A DNA stretch of 64,000 bases. Origin: a virus. The notes below the pieces were generated by a model. That model had not been told where the DNA came from. It did not search any database and saw nothing but the letters and a program-made list of their open reading frames with translations. Shown one piece after another: positions 8,920-17,525 of the stretch. The translations under genes were made by a program, and so were the position numbers. The DNA is taken from positions 1-64,000 of the IMG/VR virus record IMGVR_UViG_3300046028_009474; one strand, given 5' to 3'. Positions within the stretch are counted from its first letter, which is position 1. Each line of letters begins with the position of its first letter.

Positions 8920-11900
8920 ATGGCCAATATATTAATCATCCCCGCATCAGGCGCTATTATTTTCGACTCGCAATCCGCAGGTTCGAGTGGAATTTCGTCT
9001 CTTACTGGCGCACCAAGATTGCTGTACGACAATGCTGGAGGTTTAAACATCACTAGCTACACTACTGGATCGGGAACGCTTGATCGATTCACAGTGGATG
9101 GAGCTTATGGCAGACTATTTGGCGTTTCTGACAGCGTGACTGGCACGATATTTTCAGTGAATGATGCGGCAGGATTGCCAGTGATTGAAGTGGAGTCTAA
9201 TCTCACAGATAAAATCACCATGGGAACTTATGGCACCAACACTCTGGTGGTGGACAACGTTAGTGTGGGAATTGGAACTGGAACGCCATCTGGCAAATTG
9301 CACATAGTAGATGCAACTTTGGCGGGAACGGGATTTTTATCAGGATCAGCTTTAAATATCCAGCAAACTTGGAATACATCAGGTGCTCCTACAGCCATCA
9401 AGTTGAACGTATTTGATATAGCCTCTACAGGAACTAGTAATTTAATGGATTTGCAAGTGAGTGGCACTAGTAAACTTACAGTAAGAAAAGATGGTCAAAT
9501 TATTGGGTCCGCTGGATCAGCTCTATTACCGACATATGGTTTTTTTGATGCAAATTGGGGAGCTGGTTTCGCGGGTTGGCATAAATTTGGTGATACGGTC
9601 GCTTGCTCTGCTGCGGGCGGAACTCAAACCCCTTTTAGTATATCTCATGTAGCTATAAGAATTCAACATTCTATTCCTTTTGGGTGGACCAATGGTAATG
9701 CGGCATCTGCTCTTGATACCATCCTAATTCGTGATGGTGCCGCCAATATTATAGCTCAGCGTAATGGATTAGCTCCTCAAGAATCACGCATTTACGGAAC
9801 ATATACTAACGCTACTAATTTTGAAAGATTAAACTTAAAATACAACTCAACCGACTCCGCATTCCAAATAGGAACAGAAAAAGGCTTTTCAGGAACCGCT
9901 AGACCGCTTCAGTTACAAACTGACGGCGCAACGCGCATGACATTATCAACTGGAGGCAATGTCGGCATTGGAACAACGACTCCCGACACAAAATTATATG
10001 TCGTTGGTAAATTAGCAGTAAATAGCTCCAATCTAGGAGGCAAAGCTTTAGATGTTTATACTGCTGAAGCTGGATCGCCAGTAGTAATCCAAAGCAATGG
10101 ATTGACAAATGGTGATGGTATTCTTCAACTGGCTGGCGCAGCTTCTAGTGGAGTTGCGTATGCGCTTAGAGGAAGTGTTCAATCTAACGGAGCTGGCATT
10201 ATAACTATACAACAAAACGGCGTTGGGGATGCGGTGCTTGAAGCATTGTCAATAAGCGTGGGAGACTCTATGTCTCGCTATTTAATCAACGGTGGAGCAT
10301 CATACTCTGTTGGAATTGATAACTCTGATGGCGATAAGTTCAAGATTAGTAATAGTAGTGTCTTGGGTACAAATGATCGATTAGTAATTAACGATTCGGG
10401 TTATATCGGCATTGGAACAATAACTCCATCTTCACTCCTAAACATTTACGGAGCAGGCCCAAAGATTACTCTCGAAGGAACAACAAACTCTAGTCCTGGA
10501 GTACTGTTTAAAAATTCCGCAGGAACTATATCTTTGGGCACGAACTCTGTTCGAGACTTAACTGTAAATGATAATACAGCTGGTACAAGCAGACTTGTAA
10601 TTAGATCAAATGGAGCTGTTGGAATTGGAGATTATTATGGTCCTTCAAACTATCCACAAAATAAACTATCAGTTAATGGCTCGGCTTCTATTGGTTATGC
10701 AACAAGTGCGGATGTTGCTGCCCCATCAAATAGTTTAATTGTGAATGGTAGCGTAGGAATTGGAACTGGAGCTCCAGATTATAAATTAGATGTAAATGGA
10801 ACGACTAGACTAGGAGGAAATGTAATCGTCAATGCTGATAGTTTAACTATGGCATCAAGTGGTTGGGGGCAATCCTTTGGCCTTAATTATGGAGGCCCCG
10901 TCACTCACCGTTTATCAACTAATTATGATCTTGAACTTATTGGTGGAGTTGGAGCTGGAAGATATGTTGCTATTAAAAATGGAACTGCAAGTATTGCCAC
11001 ATTTACAGAGGGAAAGGTTGGCATTGGAACAGGAAGTCCTTCTGGAAAATTAGATATTCTAGACACTACTTTAGCTGGTCCTGGTTTATCAGGATCTGTT
11101 TTAAATTTAAATCAAACATGGAATACTACTGGAATTCCAACTGCAATAAAGCTGAACGTGACTGATACAGCCTCTAATGCTGCAAGCAATTTAATGGATT
11201 TGCAAGTTACTGGAGTTAGTAAACTTAAAGTAGATAAGAATGGAAGCGTAATTATTAGCAGTACTGTAAATGGTACTACATATATAGGCGTTGGTAGCCC
11301 AACACATGGAGCATTATATAATAGAAAACTCAGTTTAGATGATGGTGTGTTTGTAACTGCTGCTGGGGATACTTTTGGAAGTAACGGCTGGGGATTTAAT
11401 AGTGCAAATGGGTATAGTTTTAAAATCTCAACTAATACCCCACTAAGAATACTTCCTGCGGGTATCATTTTAAGCGCTCCCGTAGAACATAGGAGTGGAC
11501 TTTCTCCACAAACATATAGAATCTATAACACATACACAAGCGACACCAACTTTGAACGATTAAACTTCAGATGGGACTCTCTTGTTGCTAAAATAGGCAC
11601 TAGTCAAGGAAGCGTTAGTGGACTTGCGCGAGATTTAGTATTAGAAACAAGTGGTACTGAAAGAGTGAGAATCACTGCTTCAGGATTGTTTAGCGCTGAT
11701 GGCGTTTCATTTGGCAAAGGCGGATCTGGCATAGCCAGTAATTTAGCAATTGGTCAGAGCAGTTTAGTTAAAAATATATCTGGAAATAATAATCTAGCAA
11801 TCGGACAAAATACTTTATCCGAAAATACAAATGGTAATTTTAATGTAGCAATAGGCAAAGACAGTTTAAAATTTGGCACTGGTGGATTTAATAATATAGC

Positions 11901-12600
11901 AATTGGTCAAAATGCTTTAGCTAATGAGCAAGGCTCTTATACTGTAGCAATAGGTCAAGATAGCTTATCTAATTCAAGCAATGGTAATTTTAATGTAGCA
12001 ATAGGTCAAGCTAGTTTAGGAAATGCTAATCAATCCTATAACAATGTAACTATAGGTTATAACGCTGGACTTTATGACGTTTCGTCAGGTATTATCAATG
12101 AATTATATGATAGCGTTTTTATAGGTTCTGAAGTATCACCTTATGGAGCTGGCGGCGAGTTTAATTGTATAGCTATTGGCTATAAAGCTGGCGGTATGAC
12201 CGACAACTCAGCAGTTTTTGGCAATGATAGTATAACTAATACTTATCTAAAAGGAGTTGTCCAAATACATAAAACAGGCGCAAATTTAACCAACTATGAA
12301 CGCATTGCAATGCGATGGAATGGTGATATTGGCACAATTGGGACTAGTAAAGCGGGTACTGGAGTAGCAACAGCTTTAGCATTTGAGACGAATGGAACTG
12401 CTCGCATGACTATTGCTGCTGGCGGCAATGTAAGCAACTCTGCACTGTTTTCAACCAGTGGATTTGCCTATACTGGAATTGCTCCAGCCACAACTGGAGC
12501 GCCTGGAGTGAGCGGAGAAATGGCATTTAGCGCCAACTTCCTTTACCGTCACAATGGAACTAATTGGCAAAGAACAGGCATTGGTTTTGCCAATTGGTAA
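8920..12600 (+). CDS. Large repetitive tail fibre with YadA-like head repeats
   Basis: This 1226-residue fibre is related to the one at the left edge. It carries about six VGIGTxxPxxKL repeats, block A (9079-9299) and two copies of block B (9301-9471, 11053-11220). Residues ~940-1080 hold a different repeat, AIGQxSL...NxNxNVAIGQ, resembling the left-handed beta-roll head of trimeric autotransporter adhesins (YadA/Hep_Hag type). The C terminus (GEMAFSANFLYRHNGTNWQR and a final W) looks like a typical fibre end. The start ATG at 8920 has no Shine-Dalgarno sequence. The gene meets a minus-strand gene head-on with a 3-base gap. A trimeric fibre that touches the host is likely. Confidence 0.85.
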   Translation: MANILIIPASGAIIFDSQSAGSSGISSLTGAPRLLYDNAGGLNITSYTTGSGTLDRFTVDGAYGRLFGVSDSVTGTIFSVNDAAGLPVIEVESNLTDKITMGTYGTNTLVVDNVSVGIGTGTPSGKLHIVDATLAGTGFLSGSALNIQQTWNTSGAPTAIKLNVFDIASTGTSNLMDLQVSGTSKLTVRKDGQIIGSAGSALLPTYGFFDANWGAGFAGWHKFGDTVACSAAGGTQTPFSISHVAIRIQHSIPFGWTNGNAASALDTILIRDGAANIIAQRNGLAPQESRIYGTYTNATNFERLNLKYNSTDSAFQIGTEKGFSGTARPLQLQTDGATRMTLSTGGNVGIGTTTPDTKLYVVGKLAVNSSNLGGKALDVYTAEAGSPVVIQSNGLTNGDGILQLAGAASSGVAYALRGSVQSNGAGIITIQQNGVGDAVLEALSISVGDSMSRYLINGGASYSVGIDNSDGDKFKISNSSVLGTNDRLVINDSGYIGIGTITPSSLLNIYGAGPKITLEGTTNSSPGVLFKNSAGTISLGTNSVRDLTVNDNTAGTSRLVIRSNGAVGIGDYYGPSNYPQNKLSVNGSASIGYATSADVAAPSNSLIVNGSVGIGTGAPDYKLDVNGTTRLGGNVIVNADSLTMASSGWGQSFGLNYGGPVTHRLSTNYDLELIGGVGAGRYVAIKNGTASIATFTEGKVGIGTGSPSGKLDILDTTLAGPGLSGSVLNLNQTWNTTGIPTAIKLNVTDTASNAASNLMDLQVTGVSKLKVDKNGSVIISSTVNGTTYIGVGSPTHGALYNRKLSLDDGVFVTAAGDTFGSNGWGFNSANGYSFKISTNTPLRILPAGIILSAPVEHRSGLSPQTYRIYNTYTSDTNFERLNFRWDSLVAKIGTSQGSVSGLARDLVLETSGTERVRITASGLFSADGVSFGKGGSGIASNLAIGQSSLVKNISGNNNLAIGQNTLSENTNGNFNVAIGKDSLKFGTGGFNNIAIGQNALANEQGSYTVAIGQDSLSNSSNGNFNVAIGQASLGNANQSYNNVTIGYNAGLYDVSSGIINELYDSVFIGSEVSPYGAGGEFNCIAIGYKAGGMTDNSAVFGNDSITNTYLKGVVQIHKTGANLTNYERIAMRWNGDIGTIGTSKAGTGVATALAFETNGTARMTIAAGGNVSNSALFSTSGFAYTGIAPATTGAPGVSGEMAFSANFLYRHNGTNWQRTGIGFANW
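9079..9299 (+). repeat. Fibre repeat block A, copy 2
   Basis: Collinear with 280-500 in the first fibre; the same amino-acid series with mainly synonymous differences. The constant offset of 8799 bases along the whole block shows that no indels have accumulated. Confidence 0.85.
9301..9471 (+). repeat. Fibre repeat block B, copy 2
   Basis: Collinear with 2911-3081. It directly follows block A here, whereas in the first fibre the two blocks are about 2.4 kb apart, so the modules have been shuffled. Confidence 0.8.
11053..11220 (+). repeat. Fibre repeat block B, copy 3
   Basis: Third copy of block B, three bases shorter than the others near the LSGS motif. It lies within the same gene as copy 2, so an internal duplication is implied. 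Confidence 0.75.
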
Positions 12601-12603
12601 CTA

Positions 12604-13692
12604 TTAATTTGGAATTTTATACTCATCCTCACCATCATCTTTAGCCAAAGATTTAAAAACTATATCATGAATAAAAGAATAATGTTTTTGAATTGCTGGA
12701 ATTTTTGTAAAACTCTCACTATTCAAAGCGAATAAATTTACAATATTAAAAATTTTGGATGGTCTATTGCCCTCAAATTCATAAGTTTCTTGAATCAAAT
12801 CAAATAACAATTTTAGCATTTTGACTCTGATTAGAATGTTGAAGCAATTTTTATATTCGCCCCAAAGAGTTTTAGAGTATTCTAAATTTTGGTTTTTAAT
12901 AAATTCCAAAAAGAATTCTTTTTCTAGAGTTTCATTTAAATTAAATTCAACTACAATTGCTGCAAAGTCAAAATAACTATTACCGTAAAAGCTTTTTGTA
13001 AAATTCACAAATTTAAAAATATCATTTCTGAATAAAATATTTTCAGAGTTTATGCTTCCATGGCAAAATTCTTTTTTGTCTACCACTCCTATTGTATAGT
13101 AAGATGATAAATCAGTTTTAATTTCTTCAATAATAGACTGCATATTGTTGAAAGATTCATCTGTTTTAAACAATTCGACAATATCCTCCGACAAAGATTC
13201 TACTGAGCACTCTGCAAAGATGTTTGATAAATAGTCTTTTAAACTAATTCGCGGCAAGTTATTATTCTGCAACGAAAAATAACATTTCATAAATGCTTCT
13301 AGATTTTCAATGACCACTCCTCTTCCTGCCTCATAAATAGTTTCAGCATTTTCAAATGATGTGATTGAGTAAGATATTTCATCACCGAATTTTACAATTC
13401 CATATTTAAATGGTTTTGGCTGCATTGCTAGCTTGCTGCTAGATAGAATGTTATGCTCATATTCAAAACCCTTATAATCAACATCTAAACTATATTTAAT
13501 ACAATAAGAGTATCCATTAATACTAGCTTTATAAACATCGTAATTGTAATTAGATGCAACAAATTCAATACTAGAGCTCTCGCCAAGTTCACAGTGTTTA
13601 ATAATTTCATCAATAATTTCAAAGTCTTCGCCTTTGTTTTCTACTCTTTCAAACAAGAAGGCTGTATTTTTTACTACTGATTTTAAATTCAT
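12604..13692 (-). CDS. Kinase-fold protein (APH/choline-kinase-like) with degenerate active site
   Basis: The ~362-residue protein follows the aminoglycoside/choline phosphotransferase layout. An N-lobe has a Lys in the strand YSYCIKYS. A catalytic-loop-like CHGSINSENIL follows, then KFVNFTKSFYGNSYFDFA. In active members these read HGD..x..N and (I/V)D(F/W)...Gdp..D. Here the catalytic Asp of HGD is Ser and the metal-binding Asp is Asn, so it may be a pseudokinase. I chose the ATG at 13692 rather than an upstream TTG at 13707. The gene lies just after a terminator and ends 3 bases from the convergent fibre gene. Substrate and role are unknown; fold assignment is by motif only. Confidence 0.55.
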   Translation of the reverse strand: MNLKSVVKNTAFLFERVENKGEDFEIIDEIIKHCELGESSSIEFVASNYNYDVYKASINGYSYCIKYSLDVDYKGFEYEHNILSSSKLAMQPKPFKYGIVKFGDEISYSITSFENAETIYEAGRGVVIENLEAFMKCYFSLQNNNLPRISLKDYLSNIFAECSVESLSEDIVELFKTDESFNNMQSIIEEIKTDLSSYYTIGVVDKKEFCHGSINSENILFRNDIFKFVNFTKSFYGNSYFDFAAIVVEFNLNETLEKEFFLEFIKNQNLEYSKTLWGEYKNCFNILIRVKMLKLLFDLIQETYEFEGNRPSKIFNIVNLFALNSESFTKIPAIQKHYSFIHDIVFKSLAKDDGEDEYKIPN

Positions 13693-13705
13693 GACATTTG
13701 TATAC

Positions 13706-13739
13706 AAAAAAAATGGGATGCGCTAATAGCGCACCCCAT
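13706..13739 (-). terminator. Rho-independent terminator after the small Sm/SH3-like gene
   Basis: On the minus strand a 10-12 bp GC-rich stem (GGGGTGCGCT / AGCGCATCCC, one G-U pair, loop ATT) is followed by eight T residues. It ends the long minus-strand replication block just before the kinase-like gene, which therefore depends on read-through or on its own promoter. Confidence 0.85.
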
Positions 13740-13752
13740 ATACTATTCACTA

Positions 13753-14004
13753 TTAACCAACAACATATTCCTTTTTGGAAATTCGCACCTTAGCAATAGA
13801 CTTTTTACTAAAGCTCCTAAACTGATCAGCGTTACGATCATAAACTGTCATGTAACAATTAGTCTCACCAACAAAACGCGCATTGAGAGTTTCACCTTGA
13901 ACTGTATCCAATCCAAAGTACCTGCCGCGAGAACCTCTGAGAGCGGAAACTGTTTCGTTTAAAGTAGAAGAGCGTCGTTGATGTGATGTGGTTGTGTTAT
14001 TCAT
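13753..14004 (-). CDS. Small conserved basic protein, possible Sm/SH3-like barrel
   Basis: This 83-residue protein has a Ser/Thr/Arg-rich flexible N terminus (about 1-25). A compact segment of alternating beta-strand pattern follows: GRYFGLDTVQGETLNARF, then CYMTVYDRN and FRSFSKKSIAKVRIS. That strand-turn pattern is like small nucleic-acid-binding barrels (Sm or SH3), but no family can be named. It starts 10 bases after the Clp-type gene in the same direction and is followed by a strong terminator, so it is the last gene of that transcription unit. No classical ribosome-binding site precedes its ATG. Confidence 0.6.
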   Translation of the reverse strand: MNNTTTSHQRRSSTLNETVSALRGSRGRYFGLDTVQGETLNARFVGETNCYMTVYDRNADQFRSFSKKSIAKVRISKKEYVVG

Positions 14005-14014
14005 ATAGGAGATA

Positions 14015-16324
14015 TTAACTCAACAACAGCTTATTGTCAACAACTTTAATAGAAATCTTTAAGGTTTTAGAGTTTTTTAAGTAGAATTTTGCCAAGGGAG
14101 CTTCGATTTGATTTCTAATAATTGAGTCAATGTTGCGAGCATTATTTTCTTTTTTAACAATGCTGGACAAGTGTGCGAGAGTCTTTTTGCAGAATGATAA
14201 TTCTACCTCTTTTTCTTTTAAAATGCTTTTAATTGAGTTGAGCTTGGTGCTGATAATCTGTTCAAAATGAGAGAGTTCCAAGCTTTTAAAAACAATGATT
14301 TCATTGATTCTAGCCACTAGTTCTGGTCGCAGATATTTTTTTACAGAAGCTAAGAAGGAGCTTTCATTAGACACTTTTTGAGAGATGAATCCCACTTGTT
14401 TCTGACTTGCCTCTTCATTACCAATGTTACTGGTCATGATGATGATGCATCTGGAAAAATTGATTTTACGATTAAAGTTATCAGATATACAAGCTTCGTC
14501 CAAAATCTGAAGCAAGAGATCCAAAGTATTTTTGTGACACTTGTCAACTTCATCAAACAAGATGACAGAATTAGGATTTTTACGAACAAACTCTGTTAAA
14601 ATACCGCCCTCTTCAAATCCAACATATCCAGCACTAGTTCCAATCAGCTTGGAAATAGAAGTGGTTTCTTGATATTCACTCATGTTTAATTGGAGAATAT
14701 TTTTTGGATTGCCGTAGAATTTACAAGCAATCTCTTTAGCCGTGAATGTTTTGCCTACACTAGTTGGTCCCACAAAAAAGAAGCTAGCAATAGGCTTGTT
14801 TGGTTTTTGAAATCCAAATTTGGAGCAGCTTAAAACATCGTAGATTTTAGAGATGTTTTGTTCTTGACCTAGAATTTTTTTGTTTAAATCAGTTTCAAAG
14901 TTGTGAAAAGCATTGTTGTAGTTTTGCTTCATCGAAGCAACGTCAACGTTGATTTTATTAGCTACTACTTCATAGATGCAATCTAGAGAAACTTTGGGGG
15001 TTCTAGTTTTTTTGTTTTTAATTTTAGTTTTAGTAGAAGCTTGATCAATGATGTCAAAAACTTTATCTGGAAATCTTTTATGCGGCAAGTAAGTTTCGCA
15101 CAAATCAATTGTCAAATTCAAAACGTTTTCAGGATATTTAACTTTGTGAAATTTTTCATAACTAGGCAGAGCTTTGAATGACATTTCTTTAGTCATTAAT
15201 TTTGAAGGCTCATCAATGTTAATCATGTCAAATCTTCTAGCAAGTGCAGCATCTTTTTCAAAAGCTTTTTTATACTCTTCGATGGTTGTTGCTCCAATAC
15301 ATTTAATTTCCCCGCGAGCCAAGGCTGGCTTAATCATGTTAGCCACATCTAAAGAGTTTTCTCTATTGCCAGCACCAATCATTGTGTGAATTTCATCAAT
15401 GAAAAGAATGAGTTCTTTGTGAAGTTTCAACTGCTTGATGACTTTTGATAAGCGATCTTCTAGTTGACCTCTGTATCTAGTGCCAGCAGTTAAGAGTCCC
15501 ATGTCGAGACTATAGATTTTATTGTTTTGCAGCGGTCCAGAGTACTCTTCAGTAGAGATTAACTGAGCAAATCCCTCTACTATACTTGTTTTACCAGTTC
15601 CAGCTTCTCCAACTAGAATACAATTACTTTTTACTTTTCTGCAAAGAGACTGTTCGATTAATGCAATTTCACTATCTCTGCCAGAAATCTTTGGAAACGA
15701 TGGTTGATTAACTTCATCATTTAAAATGCTGCCAAATTTTTTGAGATAGCCATATTCTACATCTCCATAATCATTTTTAACTCCATCTGGAGAATCATCT
15801 TCTTCATCCTCCCCGTCTTCGTCATCATAATACTCTTCATACTCGCTCTCGTCATCTGCAAAAATATTTCCAGATACGAAAGATTCAATGCAAGTTTTAA
15901 AGTGCTCTGTATCAATGTCTTGAGTTAAAAGAAAGCTGCAAAATTCATCAGGAGTATTGAGTATTCCGTACAATACATGTTCAACTCCAATAAAATAATT
16001 GTTCTTTTTATAAGCAAAGCTCAAAGCTTCAGCTATTGAAGAGGTTGTAGAAGAGCTAAAAACCACCTCTTTCTTTTCCGAATCAAACAAATAAGGATAC
16101 TTTAACGCAAATCTAGAAATGAATCTCTCGACTTTTTCATCAGAAAGCTCCACGCCGCGAGAGAAAATATACTCTTTAAAATTCTTATTAGCATTTTGCC
16201 ATGCGCTGCAAAATAGATAGCAATTATTAACGATATTTTGGTCGCTACTAGAGACTTTTAGTTTAACATTGTTAAACGCTCTTTCAACACTAGGAGTAAA
16301 CTTAATATTATTAATGTCCATCAT
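14015..16324 (-). CDS. ClpA/ClpC-type AAA+ unfoldase
   Basis: A two-ring Clp ATPase of 769 residues. Its order is: Clp N-domain-like helices (about 1-150, second repeat ending in FIGVEHVLYGIL); a very acidic linker (about 155-190); AAA-1 with Walker A GEAGTGKT (239-246), Walker B LILFIDE (to 311) and ARRF (362-365); AAA-2 with Walker A GPTSVGKT (519-526) and Walker B VILFDE (to 592). There is no ClpB middle coiled coil between the rings, so it is ClpA/C-like rather than a disaggregase. AAA-2 carries a VGF tripeptide (644-646) where ClpP-docking loops have (I/L/V)G(F/L). It could feed substrates to host ClpP. ATG at 16324; a second ATG follows at once. Confidence 0.9.
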   Translation of the reverse strand: MMDINNIKFTPSVERAFNNVKLKVSSSDQNIVNNCYLFCSAWQNANKNFKEYIFSRGVELSDEKVERFISRFALKYPYLFDSEKKEVVFSSSTTSSIAEALSFAYKKNNYFIGVEHVLYGILNTPDEFCSFLLTQDIDTEHFKTCIESFVSGNIFADDESEYEEYYDDEDGEDEEDDSPDGVKNDYGDVEYGYLKKFGSILNDEVNQPSFPKISGRDSEIALIEQSLCRKVKSNCILVGEAGTGKTSIVEGFAQLISTEEYSGPLQNNKIYSLDMGLLTAGTRYRGQLEDRLSKVIKQLKLHKELILFIDEIHTMIGAGNRENSLDVANMIKPALARGEIKCIGATTIEEYKKAFEKDAALARRFDMINIDEPSKLMTKEMSFKALPSYEKFHKVKYPENVLNLTIDLCETYLPHKRFPDKVFDIIDQASTKTKIKNKKTRTPKVSLDCIYEVVANKINVDVASMKQNYNNAFHNFETDLNKKILGQEQNISKIYDVLSCSKFGFQKPNKPIASFFFVGPTSVGKTFTAKEIACKFYGNPKNILQLNMSEYQETTSISKLIGTSAGYVGFEEGGILTEFVRKNPNSVILFDEVDKCHKNTLDLLLQILDEACISDNFNRKINFSRCIIIMTSNIGNEEASQKQVGFISQKVSNESSFLASVKKYLRPELVARINEIIVFKSLELSHFEQIISTKLNSIKSILKEKEVELSFCKKTLAHLSSIVKKENNARNIDSIIRNQIEAPLAKFYLKNSKTLKISIKVVDNKLLLS

Positions 16325-16337
16325 AAAATTTTACACT

Positions 16338-17525
16338 TTACTTTACATCAGATAGCTTCATATAAATTTTATCTTCTAAGGGAGAGAGGCTATTGATGCT
16401 GATGATATCATTGCTTTTTCTTCCAGTCAAGATGATAACTTCTCCTTTTTTGGGAAGAACTTTTCCAGATTGAATGAAATTGGAGTATGTGGCATTTTGT
16501 TGAGAGTCCATCATGAGTGCTGTTAAATTGCCAGATTCATCAGACATTTCTAGTCTAGCATATTTGTTTCCTCTAGCGCTAGTTCTAGAGATGACATCGC
16601 TCACAGTTCCGACAAATTTAATTTTTTCATTGTTTCCAAGCTCAGAAATTCCACTAGAAGAGATTAGTGTTTCTCCAGAGTTTTCAGTAAAAACTTCTCT
16701 AATATTAGTAGAGTGACTGTATCCCAACAGCTTAGTTTCAAAATACCAATTAGCGAATTTTAAGTGCTTGTGATTTTTTTCATAAATTACTTTGTATGGT
16801 TCGTACTTTGATTTAAAGGTGACGAATCTTTTTTCAGAAAAGATTAATTTATTATTGTCATCTACAAGTGATTGAGTTGTGCATTCGTGAATGCACTTCA
16901 AAACATCATAGTTGAAACGCTCTCCAAGAGCTATCACGCTACGCTTCTCCTTGTCAGTGAGCAGGTTGAACGCCTGCGCCTCTAGAACGAGCCTACAGCG
17001 ATCTTTATTCAAGAAGTGATCAAGCACCCCAGCTTGAATCAAAGCGGATAAGACGCCAATATTAAGCCCCGCTTGCTTGGCAGCTAAAAAAACCTCGTAC
17101 TTGTTCTTGAACTGCCCTTCGCGAAACTCAATCAAACTCTCTAATGATTTAGTAGACACTCCTTTGATAGAATTTAATCCATAACGAATATCCTTGCCTT
17201 GAATTGTAAAATCAATTTCAGACTGAGCTAAATCTGGAGCTAAAAGCTTGATGTCGAACAATGGAAGCTCTTGTGTGATTTTCGAGATTTCCTCATGAGG
17301 ATTCGGTTCAAATTGAGCATACTTTAAAAGACTCAAATAAAACTGTTGTGGATAATTGAATTTTAAATAGATTGTAATGGCTGCAAGATTCGCATATGAA
17401 ATGGAATGCGAATTTGATGTAATTAAGTTTTTAAGATAAAAATTATGATCAGTGGAATCGACTTCCAAATCAATAGTTTTTTTAATACCTAATGGTTTAA
17501 AAGATTTAATTCTTGTAGCTTGCAT
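16338..17525 (-). CDS. dnaE: DnaE C-terminal fragment preceded by a C-intein
   Basis: Residues 1-38 are the C-terminal half of a split intein, ending in LITSN. From Ser39 the sequence SHSISYA continues the DNA polymerase III alpha fingers (usual form FNKSHSxAYA...YLK..YP). Then come the rest of the fingers, a helix-hairpin-helix-like region (about 130-170) and an OB fold (about 300-375, IKFVGTVSDV...YARLEMSD). After trans-splicing this completes the polymerase begun at 18441-20216. No clear QxxLF-type clamp-binding motif is seen at the C terminus. The start overlaps the end of the homing endonuclease gene by 37 bases. The Clp gene follows after 13 bases. Confidence 0.9.
   Translation of the reverse strand: MQATRIKSFKPLGIKKTIDLEVDSTDHNFYLKNLITSNSHSISYANLAAITIYLKFNYPQQFYLSLLKYAQFEPNPHEEISKITQELPLFDIKLLAPDLAQSEIDFTIQGKDIRYGLNSIKGVSTKSLESLIEFREGQFKNKYEVFLAAKQAGLNIGVLSALIQAGVLDHFLNKDRCRLVLEAQAFNLLTDKEKRSVIALGERFNYDVLKCIHECTTQSLVDDNNKLIFSEKRFVTFKSKYEPYKVIYEKNHKHLKFANWYFETKLLGYSHSTNIREVFTENSGETLISSSGISELGNNEKIKFVGTVSDVISRTSARGNKYARLEMSDESGNLTALMMDSQQNATYSNFIQSGKVLPKKGEVIILTGRKSNDIISINSLSPLEDKIYMKLSDVK
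17412..17525 (-). other. C-terminal half of split DnaE intein (38 aa)
   Basis: Intein block F/G-like sequence TIDLEVDSTDHNFYLKN followed by LITSN, then extein Ser. The terminal Asn and +1 Ser fit class 1 splicing. The penultimate residue is Ser rather than the common His. Partner of the N-half at 18444-18731. Confidence 0.88.
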
